A stretch of DNA of 64,000 nucleotides from contig NZ_JAAQTL010000003.1 of the NCBI RefSeq assembly GCF_011742875.1, forward strand, positions 62,001 through 126,000, read 5' to 3'. The notes beneath the pieces are model-generated. The model searched no databases, was not told the origin of the DNA, and saw only the letters and a program-made list of their open reading frames with translations. This document shows positions 39,163 to 51,685 of the stretch, one piece after another. A program made the translations under genes and the position numbers. Numbering within the stretch: the first letter of the stretch is position 1; each line of letters opens with the position of its first letter. The DNA is from Luteibacter yeojuensis (GTDB lineage: Bacteria > Pseudomonadota > Gammaproteobacteria > Xanthomonadales > Rhodanobacteraceae).

Positions 39163-39857
39163 GCCTTTCGCAGCCCCGGCAGCCAGTCCTTCACGGCGTT
39201 CTTGATCACGCCACGCAGGTCCATGAGGCGGCGATGGAAGAAATGACTGGTCTCTTCCATCCTCACCAGATGGGGGCGGTTCGTTTCGGGCAGGCTGTCC
39301 ACCCAGTCGTACACGGCCTGCGGCTCCACGATCTCGTCGGCGTCGCCCATGACCACAAGCCATTGGCACGAGGGGAGTTCCACCTGGGAGAAATCCCAGC
39401 CGCGTCCCGCCGCGGGCGGCGCGATGCTCACCAGCGCGTCCGCTCCGAGTTTCGCCGCATTGCGCAGGGTCACGTAGCTGCCGAAGGAGAATCCCGCCAG
39501 CCACAGGGCGGCGCCCGGCCGGACCCTGCGCACCCACGCGACGACGGCGGCGAGGTCGTCGCTTTCACCCTGGCCGCTGTCGAAGTCGCCTTCGGACCGG
39601 CCCACGCCCCGGAAGTTGAAGATGACGGTGTCCAGGCCCGACTCGCGCAGCGCGCGCTCGACCATGGTCACCACCTTGTTATGCATGGTGCCGCCCTCGG
39701 TGGAAAGCGGATGGCAGATCACGGCCACGCCGTCGCGTGCGACATCGGCGGATGCGGCCTTGCTCTCGCATTCCAGCTTGCCCACGGGGCCGGCGAGCGC
39801 GAAGCTCATGGTATCGGCCGGAAACTGATCCGGCGCTGCAGGTAGAAGATCGCTCAT
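39159..39857 (-). CDS. alpha/beta hydrolase
   Basis: The product is 232 residues. CHPLSTEGGTMHNKVV is the oxyanion-side loop and IFNFRGVGRSEGDFD follows. The nucleophile elbow is GFSFGSYV, the acid MGDADEIV and the catalytic His is in EETSHFFH. This is the short 'YsgA/PhaZ-depolymerase-like' cytoplasmic hydrolase class that appears next to zapE in many gammaproteobacteria. The substrate is unknown. The start may be ATG 39866 instead. It is divergent from acpH and coupled to zapE. Confidence 0.85.
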   Translation of the reverse strand: MSDLLPAAPDQFPADTMSFALAGPVGKLECESKAASADVARDGVAVICHPLSTEGGTMHNKVVTMVERALRESGLDTVIFNFRGVGRSEGDFDSGQGESDDLAAVVAWVRRVRPGAALWLAGFSFGSYVTLRNAAKLGADALVSIAPPAAGRGWDFSQVELPSCQWLVVMGDADEIVEPQAVYDWVDSLPETNRPHLVRMEETSHFFHRRLMDLRGVIKNAVKDWLPGLRKA

Positions 39858-39905
39858 GTCCGCCATGATACCCGCTGCCCGCCACCCTCGCGGCGAGGCC
39901 ATGCG

Positions 39906-40496
39906 ATGAACGTGCTGGCGCACGCCCTCCTGGCGGGGAACGACGCGGCGCTCCGGCTCGGCGGAGCAATGGGCGATTTCGTCCACGGCACGCCGGATCC
40001 GTCGCTTCCCGAGCGGGTCCGCGAGGGCATCTACCTCCATCGCGCCATCGACACCTTCACCGACAGCCATCCGGAGGTGCGCGCGGCGCGCGAACGCATG
40101 CCGCCGCCGTTCCGCCGTTACGCGGGCATCCTGCTGGACGTGTGGTTCGACCACCTGCTGGCTCGCGACTTCGCGGCATGGAGCGAAACGCCGCTGGAGG
40201 AATTTTCCGCGGGCATCCGCGCGGAGCTGCATGCCGCCGAAGGCCTCCTGCCGGATGGGCTGAAGCGTTTCCTTGCCTACATGGACCGGCACGGCCTGCC
40301 GGCTGGCTACGTGCACATCGAGCGCGTGGCCGGCGCCTTTGCCGGCATCTCGAAGCGCCTGTCGCGAGCCAATCCGGTGGCCGACGGCGTCGAGGTGCTC
40401 CAGGCGCAGTCCGGCTCGCTCGAAAGAACTTTCGCCGCGTTCTTCCCGGACTTGCAGGCGTTCGCGGAAGAACGGATCGCCCGGCGCCCTCGATAA
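39906..40496 (+). CDS. acpH: acyl carrier protein phosphodiesterase
   Basis: The product is 196 residues. The family landmarks are the start MNVLAHALLAG, then GAMGDFVHG, EGIYLHRAIDTFTDSHPEV and GILLDVWFDHLLARDF, with His/Asp metal ligands of an HD-like all-helical fold. It removes the 4'-phosphopantetheine arm from holo-ACP to give apo-ACP. It is cytoplasmic and monocistronic, and a strong bidirectional terminator follows it. Confidence 0.92.
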   Translation: MNVLAHALLAGNDAALRLGGAMGDFVHGTPDPSLPERVREGIYLHRAIDTFTDSHPEVRAARERMPPPFRRYAGILLDVWFDHLLARDFAAWSETPLEEFSAGIRAELHAAEGLLPDGLKRFLAYMDRHGLPAGYVHIERVAGAFAGISKRLSRANPVADGVEVLQAQSGSLERTFAAFFPDLQAFAEERIARRPR

Positions 40497-40542
40497 CCCT
40501 ACTCCCGAATGGCCCTCGCCCCTGCGAAGGCTTTCGGAACAA

Positions 40543-40568
40543 AAAAGCCGCGATCGCTCGCGGCTTTT
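40543..40568. terminator. bidirectional terminator between acpH and the cytochrome c gene
   Basis: Perfect 11-bp stem AAAAGCCGCGA/TCGCGGCTTTT with loop TCGC, A-rich on the left and T-rich on the right. It serves convergent transcripts from both sides. Confidence 0.92.
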
Positions 40569-40588
40569 TCCGTCATCGGGACCGGACC

Positions 40589-41122
40589 TTACTTCGCCTG
40601 GTCGGCCATCCACTTCACCGTATTGGTGACCTGCTCGTCGGTGAGGGCCGGATTGCCGCCCCTCGCCGGCATGTGGTTGCCGTCCGGACCGGTGTAGCCC
40701 TCGATCGCATGCTTGGCGAGCGTGGCGAAGCCCTGGGCGATACGCGCGGCCCACGCACCCTTGTCGCCCAGCTTGGGCGCACCGGCCACGCCGGCGGTAT
40801 GGCAGCTATGGCAGAGGTTGTCGTAGATGGTCTTGCCGTCGGTGCTGCCGCCATAGGCGACCTGCGAGGCGGCTGCCTTGGCCGCGGCTTCCTGGGCGGC
40901 CAGCATCGCGGCGCGGCCCGTGTCGCCGGCGTAGACGCCGCCGACGGGGGCGATCCGGGCCTCGGTGCGCTTCGCTACCGCCGGATCCCGCTCTTTCGGG
41001 ATGTTGCTATAGATGGCATACGCGATGACCATCAGGACGAGGGCCAGGACACTGAGGCCCGCGGTCAGCCACGAGAACTGACGCATGAAGTTCTGGTCGG
41101 ACTTGCTCGGAGAACCGCTCAC
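40589..41122 (-). CDS. membrane-anchored c-type cytochrome (c5-like)
   Basis: The product is 177 residues. A single N-terminal membrane helix (about 19-40) anchors a periplasmic domain. The Ala-rich linker (about 62-88) leads to one class I cytochrome c domain with heme motif CHSCH near residue 105 and likely axial Met in GNHMPARGG. It is probably a c5-type electron carrier to a terminal oxidase or another periplasmic acceptor. It is monocistronic; a shared bidirectional terminator lies downstream. Confidence 0.9.
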   Translation of the reverse strand: MSGSPSKSDQNFMRQFSWLTAGLSVLALVLMVIAYAIYSNIPKERDPAVAKRTEARIAPVGGVYAGDTGRAAMLAAQEAAAKAAASQVAYGGSTDGKTIYDNLCHSCHTAGVAGAPKLGDKGAWAARIAQGFATLAKHAIEGYTGPDGNHMPARGGNPALTDEQVTNTVKWMADQAK

Positions 41123-41448
41123 GCATTGACTCCACTGATTTTGGGTGTGCCGTCCCCCTCCCCGGGATCCGGCGTGCCTGCCGGCCGCTACGCGGCGTCG
41201 AACCCAGCGAGTATAGCGGAACCTCCGCGCGAGTCAGCGGTCCCGGTTTCGGCGGCCGTGGGGGGAAGTATCCGGGGACATGTCGTCAGTCATGCCATAC
41301 CCCTGTCAACCGGCATTGTTCAATCCCGTTCCCGTACACCTATATTGGCGCCGTCTATCGTTAACCTTTTGGGGGTATAAACCCCCGTGGCGCAGGGCGC
41401 ATCGGACGGAACTGTGAGGCCGTCCGGCTATTCATCTGGGAGTGTTGC
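41123..41448. other. intergenic region ahead of the mdtABC-like operon
   Basis: A stretch of 326 bases between divergent genes. The only clear structure is a perfect small hairpin GGGGGT-ATAA-ACCCCC at 41371-41386, about 60 nt before the mdtA start. The AT-richer TATATT at about 41341 could belong to a promoter, but no strong -35 is visible. Confidence 0.4.
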
Positions 41449-42693
41449 ATGTCGCGTTTTTGGAAGATCGCGCTGGCGGTCATCGTGGTTCTGGTGATAG
41501 CGGGCATTATTGTCGTTCCCCGCCTGGGCCACCACGCTGGCGCCGCCAATGCTCAGGGCAAGCCCAATGGCGAAGGCCAGGGCGAGCAGCCGCCGGTGCC
41601 CGTGACCGTCGTTCCGGTCGTGTCCCAGGACGTGCCGGTCTATCTCGTCGCCACCGGCACCGCCCAGGCGCGTAACTCCGTGGTCGTGCGCCCGCAGGTG
41701 GGCGGGCAGCTGATGAAGCTCAACTTCCAGGAAGGCCAGGAAGTGAAGGCCGGCGACGTGATCGCGGAAATCGACCCGCGTACCATCCAGTCGCAGTACG
41801 ACCAGGCCGTGGCGAAGCTGCGCCAGGACCAGGCCGCGGCGGCCACCGCGAAGAACAACCTCGAGCGTTCGCAGAACCTCGTCAGCAAGGGCGGCCAGCA
41901 GTACGTCTCCAAGCAGGACCTGGACAACCTGAAGAACACGCTCGACCAGGCCAGCGCCACCGTGGTCGCCGACCAGGCCTCCATCCGGGCCTCGCAGGTG
42001 CAGCTGGGCTTCACCAAGGTGGTGGCGCCCATCGACGGCCTCGCCGGCATCCGCGCCGTGGACGTGGGCAACATCGTCTCGACGACCGATTCGATCGTGA
42101 CCCTCACCGAAGTGCATCCGATCTACGTGTCCTTCAACCTGCCCGAGAAGAACCTCGACCTCGTCCGCAGCGCCATGCGCGCGGACCCGGCCACGCCGCT
42201 GCAGGTCGACGCGCTCGATCGCGTGGATGCCCACGTGATGGCTACCGGCAAGCTGGACGTGATCGACAACGCCATCGACACCACCACGGGCACGTTCCGC
42301 CTGCGCGCGCTGTTCGACAACCAGAAGACCGAGCTCTGGCCGGGCCAGTTCGTGAACGCCCGCGTGAGGGTCCGCACGGTGAAGGGTGGCCTCGTGGTGC
42401 CCGCGCAGGCGGTGCAGCGCGGCCCCGAGGGCGATTACGTGTACCTCGTGCAGGGCGACAACACGGTCAAGATGCAGGCCGTGGAAACCGCCAGCGAAGT
42501 CGGCGACAGCCACGTGCTGCTCAGCAAGGGCGTGAAGCTGGGCGAGAAGGTGGTGACCGAGGGCCAGTTCCGTCTCAAGCCGGGCTCGAAGGTGCAGCCT
42601 CTGGCGCCTGGCCAGGTGCCTGCCGCGCCGACGGCCGACGAACTGCAGAAGGCCGCCGCCAAGAAGGGCCAAGGCCGCCGCCGCGGCGGCTGA
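41449..42693 (+). CDS. mdtA: RND efflux periplasmic adaptor (MdtA-like)
   Basis: The product is 414 residues. An uncleaved N-terminal membrane helix (IALAVIVVLVIAGIIVV) leads to the HlyD architecture: PVPVTVVPVVSQDVPVYL, the first lipoyl half, a coiled-coil hairpin (about 110-160) and the second lipoyl half VVAPIDGLAGIRAVDVGN. A beta-barrel and a membrane-proximal domain follow. It would couple two inner-membrane RND permeases encoded downstream to a TolC-type channel that is not present in this operon. A Lys/Arg/Gly tail ends the protein. The gap to mdtB is 69 bp. Confidence 0.9.
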   Translation: MSRFWKIALAVIVVLVIAGIIVVPRLGHHAGAANAQGKPNGEGQGEQPPVPVTVVPVVSQDVPVYLVATGTAQARNSVVVRPQVGGQLMKLNFQEGQEVKAGDVIAEIDPRTIQSQYDQAVAKLRQDQAAAATAKNNLERSQNLVSKGGQQYVSKQDLDNLKNTLDQASATVVADQASIRASQVQLGFTKVVAPIDGLAGIRAVDVGNIVSTTDSIVTLTEVHPIYVSFNLPEKNLDLVRSAMRADPATPLQVDALDRVDAHVMATGKLDVIDNAIDTTTGTFRLRALFDNQKTELWPGQFVNARVRVRTVKGGLVVPAQAVQRGPEGDYVYLVQGDNTVKMQAVETASEVGDSHVLLSKGVKLGEKVVTEGQFRLKPGSKVQPLAPGQVPAAPTADELQKAAAKKGQGRRRGG

Positions 42694-42762
42694 TAGCGTG
42701 CGGCGCGCCCACGACGGGCGCGCCGACCACGGACCGCGAGGTCCCGACACCAGGAACACACA

Positions 42763-45700
42763 GTGGGTTTCTCGACACTCTTCATCCGCCGGCCGATCGC
42801 CACGTCACTGCTCATGGTGGCGGTGCTGCTGCTCGGCATCCTCGGCTATCGCCAGCTGCCGGTGTCGGCGCTGCCGGAGATCGACGCGCCGAGCCTGGTC
42901 GTCACCACACAGTACCCGGGTGCCAGCGCCACGACGATGGCGGCGCTTATCACCACGCCGCTGGAACGTAATTTCGGCCAGATCTCCGGCCTCAACATGA
43001 TGAGCTCGGACTCGTCGGCGGGCCTGTCCACGATCATCCTGCAGTTCAACATGGACCGCGACATCGACATCGCGGCGCAGGACGTGCAGGCGGCGATCAA
43101 CCAGGCGCGCGGCACGCTGCCCAACAACCTGCCCTATCCGCCGGTGTACAACCGGGTGAACCCGGCCGACGCGCCGATCATGACGCTGATGCTCACGTCG
43201 GACACCCGTCCGCTGCGCGACGTCAACAACTACGCGGATTCGATCCTGGCGCAGAAGCTCTCGCAGGTGCAGGGCGTGGGTCTCGTCTCCATCGCCGGCA
43301 ACGTGCGCCCGGCCGTGCGGATCCAGGTGAACCCGGCGCAGCTGGCCAACCTCGGCCTGACCATGGAAGACGTGCGCAGCGCGCTCACCCAGGCCAACGT
43401 CAACGCGCCCAAGGGCACGCTGAACGGCAAGACCCAGTCCTACAGCATCGGCACGAACGACCAGCTCGCCGACGCCGCGGAGTACAAGGACACCATCATC
43501 AGCTACAAGAACGGCGCACCCGTGCGCCTGTCCGACGTGGCGAACGTGGTCGACGGCGTGGAGAACGACCAGCTCGCCGCCTGGGCCAACGGCAAGCCCG
43601 CCGTGCTGCTCGACATCCGCCGCCAGCCCGGCGCGAACATCGTGCAGACGGTGCAGCAGATCCGCCAGACCATCCCCGACCTGCAGAAAGTGCTGCCGGC
43701 CGACGTGCACCTGAAGGTGTTCTCGGACCGCACGATCACCATCCGCGCCTCGGTCGAGGACGTGCAGTTCACCCTCATCCTCACCATCTGCCTCGTGGTG
43801 GCGGTGATCTTCGTCTTCCTGCGCCGCCTGTGGGCCACGGTGATCCCCTCGGTGGCCGTGCCGCTGTCGCTCATGGGCACGTTCGGCGTCATGGCCTTCG
43901 CGGGGATGTCGCTGGACAACCTCTCGCTGATGGCGCTGGCGGTCGCGACCGGCTTCGTGGTCGACGACGCCATCGTGATGATCGAGAACATCGTCCGCTA
44001 CATCGAGCAGGGCCAGGACGCGAAGACCGCGGCCGAGGTCGGCGCGAAGGAAATCGGCTTCACCGTGCTGTCGTTGACCGTGTCGCTGATCGCGGTGTTC
44101 CTGCCGCTGCTGCTGATGCCGGGCGTCACCGGTCGCCTGTTCCACGAGTTCGCCTGGGTGCTGACGATCGCCGTGGCGATCTCGATGCTGGTGTCGCTGA
44201 CGCTCACGCCGATGATGTGCGCGTACCTGCTGCGTGCCGACCAGTTGCCCGACGCCGAGGATGCCCACGAGCACGCCGCCGCGGCGGGCAAGCACACCAC
44301 GTGGTCGCGCATCGTCGAGGGCTACGGCCGCAGCCTGGACTGGGTGCTCGACCATCGCCCGCTGACGATGATCGTGGCGGGACTCACCGTGGCGCTCACC
44401 GTCGCGCTCTACGTGGTGATCCCGAAGGGACTCCTGCCCGAACAGGACACCGGCCTCATCACCGCCGTCGTGCAGGCCGACCAGAACGTGGCCTTCCCGC
44501 AGATGGAACAGCGCACGAAGGCCGTGGCCGACGCCCTCGCCAAGGACCCCGCCGTGGCCGGCGTGGCCGCGTTCATCGGCGCGGGTTCGATCAATCCCAC
44601 GCTCAACCAGGGCCAGATCTCGCTGGTGCTGAAGGACCGCGGCGATCGCGACGGCCTCGACGAGGTGCTGCCGCGCCTGCAGCGGGCGGTGGCCAACGTG
44701 GCCGGGGTGGCCCTCTACCTGAAGCCCGTGCAGGACGTGACGCTGGACAGCCAGGTGTCGGCCACCGAGTACCAGTACTCGATGTCGGACGTGAACTCGA
44801 GCGAGCTTGCCGGCTACGCCCAGCAGATGACCTCGGCGCTGCGCAAGCGGCCCGAGCTGGCCGACGTCGACAACAACCTCGCCGACAAGGGCAACGCGCT
44901 GAAGCTCACCATCGACCGCGATAGCGCCAGCCGCCTCGGCGTGCCGGTGCAGACGATCGACGACACGCTCTATGACGCCTACGGACAGCGCCAGATCTCC
45001 ACCATCTTCACCCAGCTCAACCAGTACCGCGTGGTGCTGGAGGTGTCGCCGGAATACCGCAACAGCACGGACCTGCTGAACAAGCTCACCGTGCGCGGCA
45101 ATGGCAACGGCGCGCTCACCGGTTCCAACGCCACCAGCTTCGGCCAGCTGGCCTCGAGCAACTCGGCCACGCCGGCGGGCATCGGCAACACCGGCAACGT
45201 GGGTTTCCAGGTCGGTGCCGGCGGCACGATCCCGCTCGCGGCGCTGGCGAGCGCCAAGCTCACCAGCGCCCCGCTGGTGGTGAGCCACTTGCAGCAACTG
45301 CCATCGGTGACCATTTCGTTCAACCTCGCACCGGGCTATTCGCTGTCGACCGCGGTGGACGCGATCCACGAGGTGGAGCAGCAGATGAACTTCCCGCCGC
45401 AGGTGCGCGGCCAGTTCATCGGCAAGGCGGCGGAATTCTCCTCGTCCGTGGGCGACGAAGTCCTGCTGCTCCTGGCTTCCATCATCGTCATCTACATCGT
45501 GCTGGGCGTGCTCTACGAGAGCTACATCCATCCGCTGACGATCATCTCCACGCTGCCCCCCGCCGGCGTGGGCGCCCTCCTGGCGTTGCTGATGTGCGGC
45601 ATGAGCCTGTCCGTGGACGGCATCGTGGGTATCGTGCTGCTGATCGGCATCGTGAAGAAGAACGCGATCATGATGATCGACTTCGCCATCGAGGCGAAGC

Positions 45701-46008
45701 GCACCGGGATGAACGCCACCGAGGCCATCCGCCGCGCCTGCCTCCTGCGTTTCCGCCCGATCATGATGACCACGGCGGCGGCGCTGCTCGGCGCCTTGCC
45801 GCTGGCGCTGGGCAACGGCATCGGCTCGGAACTGCGCAAGCCGCTGGGCGTGTCGATCGTCGGCGGCCTGCTGCTCTCGCAGCTGGTCACGCTCTACACC
45901 ACGCCGGTGATCTACCTGTACATGGAGCGGTTCTCCGACTGGCTGGCCGAGCGCAAGCGACGACGCGCCCTGGCGCACGACGCCGAACCCCAAGCCGCGG
46001 GCGGATGA
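42763..46008 (+). CDS. mdtB: RND multidrug permease (MdtB-like)
   Basis: The product is 1081 residues from GTG 42763, with twelve membrane spans. The TM4 acid pair is in GFVVDDAIVMIEN and the TM10 Lys in GIVKKNAIMMIDFA. The start FIRRPIATSLLMVAVLLLGI and PLERNFGQISGL are typical of the MdtB/MdtC branch. In E. coli, MdtB and MdtC form a heterotrimer that exports bile salts, novobiocin and other drugs. A Gly/Ser/Thr/Asn-rich insert (about 780-830) is longer than in E. coli MdtB. The assignment of B versus C rests on gene order. Confidence 0.88.
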   Translation: MGFSTLFIRRPIATSLLMVAVLLLGILGYRQLPVSALPEIDAPSLVVTTQYPGASATTMAALITTPLERNFGQISGLNMMSSDSSAGLSTIILQFNMDRDIDIAAQDVQAAINQARGTLPNNLPYPPVYNRVNPADAPIMTLMLTSDTRPLRDVNNYADSILAQKLSQVQGVGLVSIAGNVRPAVRIQVNPAQLANLGLTMEDVRSALTQANVNAPKGTLNGKTQSYSIGTNDQLADAAEYKDTIISYKNGAPVRLSDVANVVDGVENDQLAAWANGKPAVLLDIRRQPGANIVQTVQQIRQTIPDLQKVLPADVHLKVFSDRTITIRASVEDVQFTLILTICLVVAVIFVFLRRLWATVIPSVAVPLSLMGTFGVMAFAGMSLDNLSLMALAVATGFVVDDAIVMIENIVRYIEQGQDAKTAAEVGAKEIGFTVLSLTVSLIAVFLPLLLMPGVTGRLFHEFAWVLTIAVAISMLVSLTLTPMMCAYLLRADQLPDAEDAHEHAAAAGKHTTWSRIVEGYGRSLDWVLDHRPLTMIVAGLTVALTVALYVVIPKGLLPEQDTGLITAVVQADQNVAFPQMEQRTKAVADALAKDPAVAGVAAFIGAGSINPTLNQGQISLVLKDRGDRDGLDEVLPRLQRAVANVAGVALYLKPVQDVTLDSQVSATEYQYSMSDVNSSELAGYAQQMTSALRKRPELADVDNNLADKGNALKLTIDRDSASRLGVPVQTIDDTLYDAYGQRQISTIFTQLNQYRVVLEVSPEYRNSTDLLNKLTVRGNGNGALTGSNATSFGQLASSNSATPAGIGNTGNVGFQVGAGGTIPLAALASAKLTSAPLVVSHLQQLPSVTISFNLAPGYSLSTAVDAIHEVEQQMNFPPQVRGQFIGKAAEFSSSVGDEVLLLLASIIVIYIVLGVLYESYIHPLTIISTLPPAGVGALLALLMCGMSLSVDGIVGIVLLIGIVKKNAIMMIDFAIEAKRTGMNATEAIRRACLLRFRPIMMTTAAALLGALPLALGNGIGSELRKPLGVSIVGGLLLSQLVTLYTTPVIYLYMERFSDWLAERKRRRALAHDAEPQAAGG

Positions 46009-46141
46009 CGGCCCGGCTTCGGGCCACCGAGCCACCCCCTTTTCGCCGGACGGTTCGCCGCCCGGCGAAACCTTTTTCCGGCTGGCGCGTTAGGGACCGG
46101 ATGCCCCGAATTCCCACGCCTCCCAGAAGCCTGTCCGCGCA

Positions 46142-49100
46142 ATGAATATCTCCGGTCCGTTCATCCGTCGCCCCATCGGTACGTCGCTGCTGGCGATCGG
46201 CATCTTCGCGATCGGCGTCATCTGCTATGCCCTGCTCGGGGTGGCCGCCCTCCCCAACATCCAGTTCCCCGCCATCTTCGTCCAGGCGTCCCAGTCGGGC
46301 GCGGACGCCAGCACGATGGCCTCGACCGTCGCGGCCCCGCTGGAGCGGCACCTCGGCCAGGTGCCGGGCGTGGAGACGATGCGCTCCAATAGCTCCGAGG
46401 GCAGTGCCTTCGTGCTGCTGTTCTTCCAGAACGGCGTCAATATCGATGCCGCGGCGCGCGATGTGCAGGCGGCGATCAACGCGGCACAGCCCGACCTGCC
46501 CTCCGGGTTGCTCAACCAGCCTTCCTATACGAAGGCCAACCCGAACGACGATCCGATCATCGTGCTGGCGCTCACCTCGGACAGCGTGGCGCCCACCGAC
46601 CTCTACAACATCGCGGACTCGGTGCTCGCCCAGCGCCTGCGCCAGCAGGAAGGCATCGCCAGCGTCGACATCGCCGGCAGCGCCACGCCGGCGATCCGCG
46701 TGGACGTAAACCTGCGTGCGCTGAATTCCATGGGGCTCTCGCCCGACCAGCTGCGCAATGCGCTTACCGCGGCCAACGTGACGTCGCCGCAAGGTTTCCT
46801 GAGCGACGGTCACACGACCATGGCGGTCACCGCGACGGACTCGCTGCACAAGGCCGACGAATTCGCGAAGCTCATCATCGGCGTCAAGGACGGCGTGCCG
46901 ATCCGCCTCTCGGACATCGCCAAGGTCTACGACGGCCAGCAGGACGCATACCAGGCCGCCTGGTTCAACGGCCGACCGGGTATCCTGATGTACGTCTACA
47001 AGAAGGCGGACGCCAACGTCATCGAGACGGTGGACCGGGTGAAGGCACTGATGCCGCAGATGCAGAGCTGGCTGCCTGCCGGCGTGCGGCTGCATTCGTT
47101 CTTCGACGGGACGCCGACCATCCGCGCCTCGCTGCACGAGGTGCAGGCCACGCTGCTGATCAGCCTCGCCATGGTCATCATGACGATGGCGCTGTTCCTT
47201 CGGCGCCTGGCGCCGACGCTGATCGCCGGCCTCGCCGTGCCGTTGTCCCTGGCCGGCGCGTTCATCGCGATGTACGCCTTCGGCTATACCCTCAACAACC
47301 TCACGCTGCTGGCGCTGGTGATCGCGATCGGCTTCGTGGTCGACGACGCCATCGTGGTGATCGAGAACGTGATCCGCCACATGGACGAGGGAATACCCCG
47401 TTTCGAGGCGGCGCTGCTCGGCGCGCGCGAGATCGGTTTCACGATCGTCTCGATCACCGGCTCGTTGGTCGCGGTGTTCATCCCGCTGCTGCTGGCGCCC
47501 GGCGTCATCGGCATGTTCTTCAAGGAATTCACCGTCACGCTGGTCTCGGCCATCGTCGTCTCGGCGCTGGTGTCGTTGACGCTCACGCCGTCGCTCTGCG
47601 CGCATTTCCTCACCGCGCACAAGGACGCCAAGCCGGAATCGCGGCTGGGCCACGTGTTGGAGCGCGCCCAGGCCCGCCTGCTCGGCGCATACCGCCGGGC
47701 GCTGGACTGGACGCTGCGCCACGCGTTGCTCATGGCCTTGACGCCGCTGGTCCTGGTCGGTGTCACCATCGTCCTCGCCGGCATGGTCAAGGGCGGTTTC
47801 TTCCCGCCGCAGGACACCGGCCTGATCGGTGCCCGCGCCACCTCCGGTTCCACCGTGTCCTTCGGCGAGATGAAGGAGCGCCAGGCGCGCATCACCGAGA
47901 TGCTGCTGGCCGATCCCGCGGTGAAGGCCGTCGGCTCGCGACTGGGAACGAGCCGGACCGGCTCCAGCGGCTTTTTCAACATCGAGCTGAAGACGATGGA
48001 CGAGGGGCGCAAGGAAAGCACCTTCGTGGTGCTCGACCGCCTCTCGGCCAAGGCGAACAAGTATCCCGACCTCAACCTGCGCCTGCGGCCCATCCAGGAC
48101 CTGCCCACGGGCGGCGGCGGTGGCAGTTCGCAGGGCGGGCAGTACTCGGTCTCGCTGAAGGGCGACGACGTCGCCGAGCTGCAGGCGTGGATACCGAAGT
48201 TGGTGGACGCGCTGAAGAAGAACCCGATGCTCAAGGACGTCGGCAGCGACATCGACGCCGCGGGCCTTCGTCAGAACATGGTCATCGATCGCGACACGGC
48301 CGCGCGGCTGGGCGTGTCGATCGGCGACATCGACGGCGCCCTGTACAACGCCTTCGGCCAGCGCGCCGTGTCCACCATCTACTCGGACATCAACCAGTAT
48401 CGCGTCATCGTCAACGCCTTGCCCCAGATGGCGGCCACTCCCGAGGCGCTGAACCAGATCTACGTGCGCGCGAAGTCCGGCGCGATGGTGCCGATCACCG
48501 CGGTGACGCGGCAGGAGCCGGGCCTCGCGCCTACCCAGATCGTGCACGAGGACCAGTACACGAGCATGGATGTCAGCTTCAACCTCGCGCCCAACGTGAG
48601 CATGGGCGAGGCCGTGGACATCATCCAGAAGACGGTCGAGGGCATGCGCATGCCCGGCGACATCCACCTGGATACCGGCAGCAGCTTCGGCCGGTTCCAG
48701 CAGGCGCAGAGGAACATGCCGCTGCTGATCCTCGCCGCGATCGTCGTCGTCTACCTGCTGATGGGCATGCTCTACGAGAGCCTCATCCACCCGGTGACGA
48801 TCATCTCGACGCTGCCCGCCGCGGGCGTGGGCGCGCTGGCCGCGCTCGTCATCACCGATACCGAGCTGTCGGTGGTGGCGATGATCGCGCTGGTGCTGCT
48901 CATCGGCATCGTGAAGAAGAATGCGATCATGATGATCGACTTCGCCCTGGTAGCCCAGCGCGACCATGCGTTGACCTACAAGGAAGCCATCCGCGAGGCC
49001 TGCCTGGTCCGCTTCCGGCCGATCATGATGACCACGATGGTGGCGATCCTCGCCGCCACGCCGCTGGCGATCGGCCTGGGCGAGGGTGCGGAACTGCGCC

Positions 49101-49276
49101 GCCCGCTCGGTATCGCGATGATCGGCGGCCTGGTGATTTCGCAGAGCCTGACCCTGCTCTCCACCCCGGCCCTGTACGTGATCTTCGCCTGCCTGTCGGA
49201 GCGCTGGAAGGCGCGCAAGGTGCGGCGGAAAGAGCGGCGGAAAGAGCGGCGCCAGGCCCTGGCCAGGGCCTCCTGA
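46142..49276 (+). CDS. mdtC: RND multidrug permease (MdtC-like)
   Basis: The product is 1044 residues, a second RND permease similar in plan to the one before it: FIRRPIGTSLLAIGIFAIG at the start, GFVVDDAIVVIENVIRH in TM4 and GIVKKNAIMMIDFALVA in TM10. A Gly/Ser-rich loop lies near residue 660. It carries the proton-relay residues, so both permeases of the pair look active. The C-terminus is very basic (KVRRKERRKERRQ) through a short tandem repeat. It lies 133 bp after mdtB, with no terminator between, and a REP pair follows the stop. Confidence 0.88.
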   Translation: MNISGPFIRRPIGTSLLAIGIFAIGVICYALLGVAALPNIQFPAIFVQASQSGADASTMASTVAAPLERHLGQVPGVETMRSNSSEGSAFVLLFFQNGVNIDAAARDVQAAINAAQPDLPSGLLNQPSYTKANPNDDPIIVLALTSDSVAPTDLYNIADSVLAQRLRQQEGIASVDIAGSATPAIRVDVNLRALNSMGLSPDQLRNALTAANVTSPQGFLSDGHTTMAVTATDSLHKADEFAKLIIGVKDGVPIRLSDIAKVYDGQQDAYQAAWFNGRPGILMYVYKKADANVIETVDRVKALMPQMQSWLPAGVRLHSFFDGTPTIRASLHEVQATLLISLAMVIMTMALFLRRLAPTLIAGLAVPLSLAGAFIAMYAFGYTLNNLTLLALVIAIGFVVDDAIVVIENVIRHMDEGIPRFEAALLGAREIGFTIVSITGSLVAVFIPLLLAPGVIGMFFKEFTVTLVSAIVVSALVSLTLTPSLCAHFLTAHKDAKPESRLGHVLERAQARLLGAYRRALDWTLRHALLMALTPLVLVGVTIVLAGMVKGGFFPPQDTGLIGARATSGSTVSFGEMKERQARITEMLLADPAVKAVGSRLGTSRTGSSGFFNIELKTMDEGRKESTFVVLDRLSAKANKYPDLNLRLRPIQDLPTGGGGGSSQGGQYSVSLKGDDVAELQAWIPKLVDALKKNPMLKDVGSDIDAAGLRQNMVIDRDTAARLGVSIGDIDGALYNAFGQRAVSTIYSDINQYRVIVNALPQMAATPEALNQIYVRAKSGAMVPITAVTRQEPGLAPTQIVHEDQYTSMDVSFNLAPNVSMGEAVDIIQKTVEGMRMPGDIHLDTGSSFGRFQQAQRNMPLLILAAIVVVYLLMGMLYESLIHPVTIISTLPAAGVGALAALVITDTELSVVAMIALVLLIGIVKKNAIMMIDFALVAQRDHALTYKEAIREACLVRFRPIMMTTMVAILAATPLAIGLGEGAELRRPLGIAMIGGLVISQSLTLLSTPALYVIFACLSERWKARKVRRKERRKERRQALARAS

Positions 49277-49280
49277 TCCT

Positions 49281-51677
<2,397 letters not shown>

Positions 51678-51685
51678 TGCTTGCA

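Noticed and set aside
42805..46035. 1076-codon minus-strand ORF
   Set aside because: It is the antisense shadow of the MdtB-like gene: His/Arg-rich composition, no domains. GC-rich third positions keep the frame open.
45887..48967. 1026-codon minus-strand ORF
   Set aside because: Antisense shadow of the MdtC-like gene with the same low-complexity composition.
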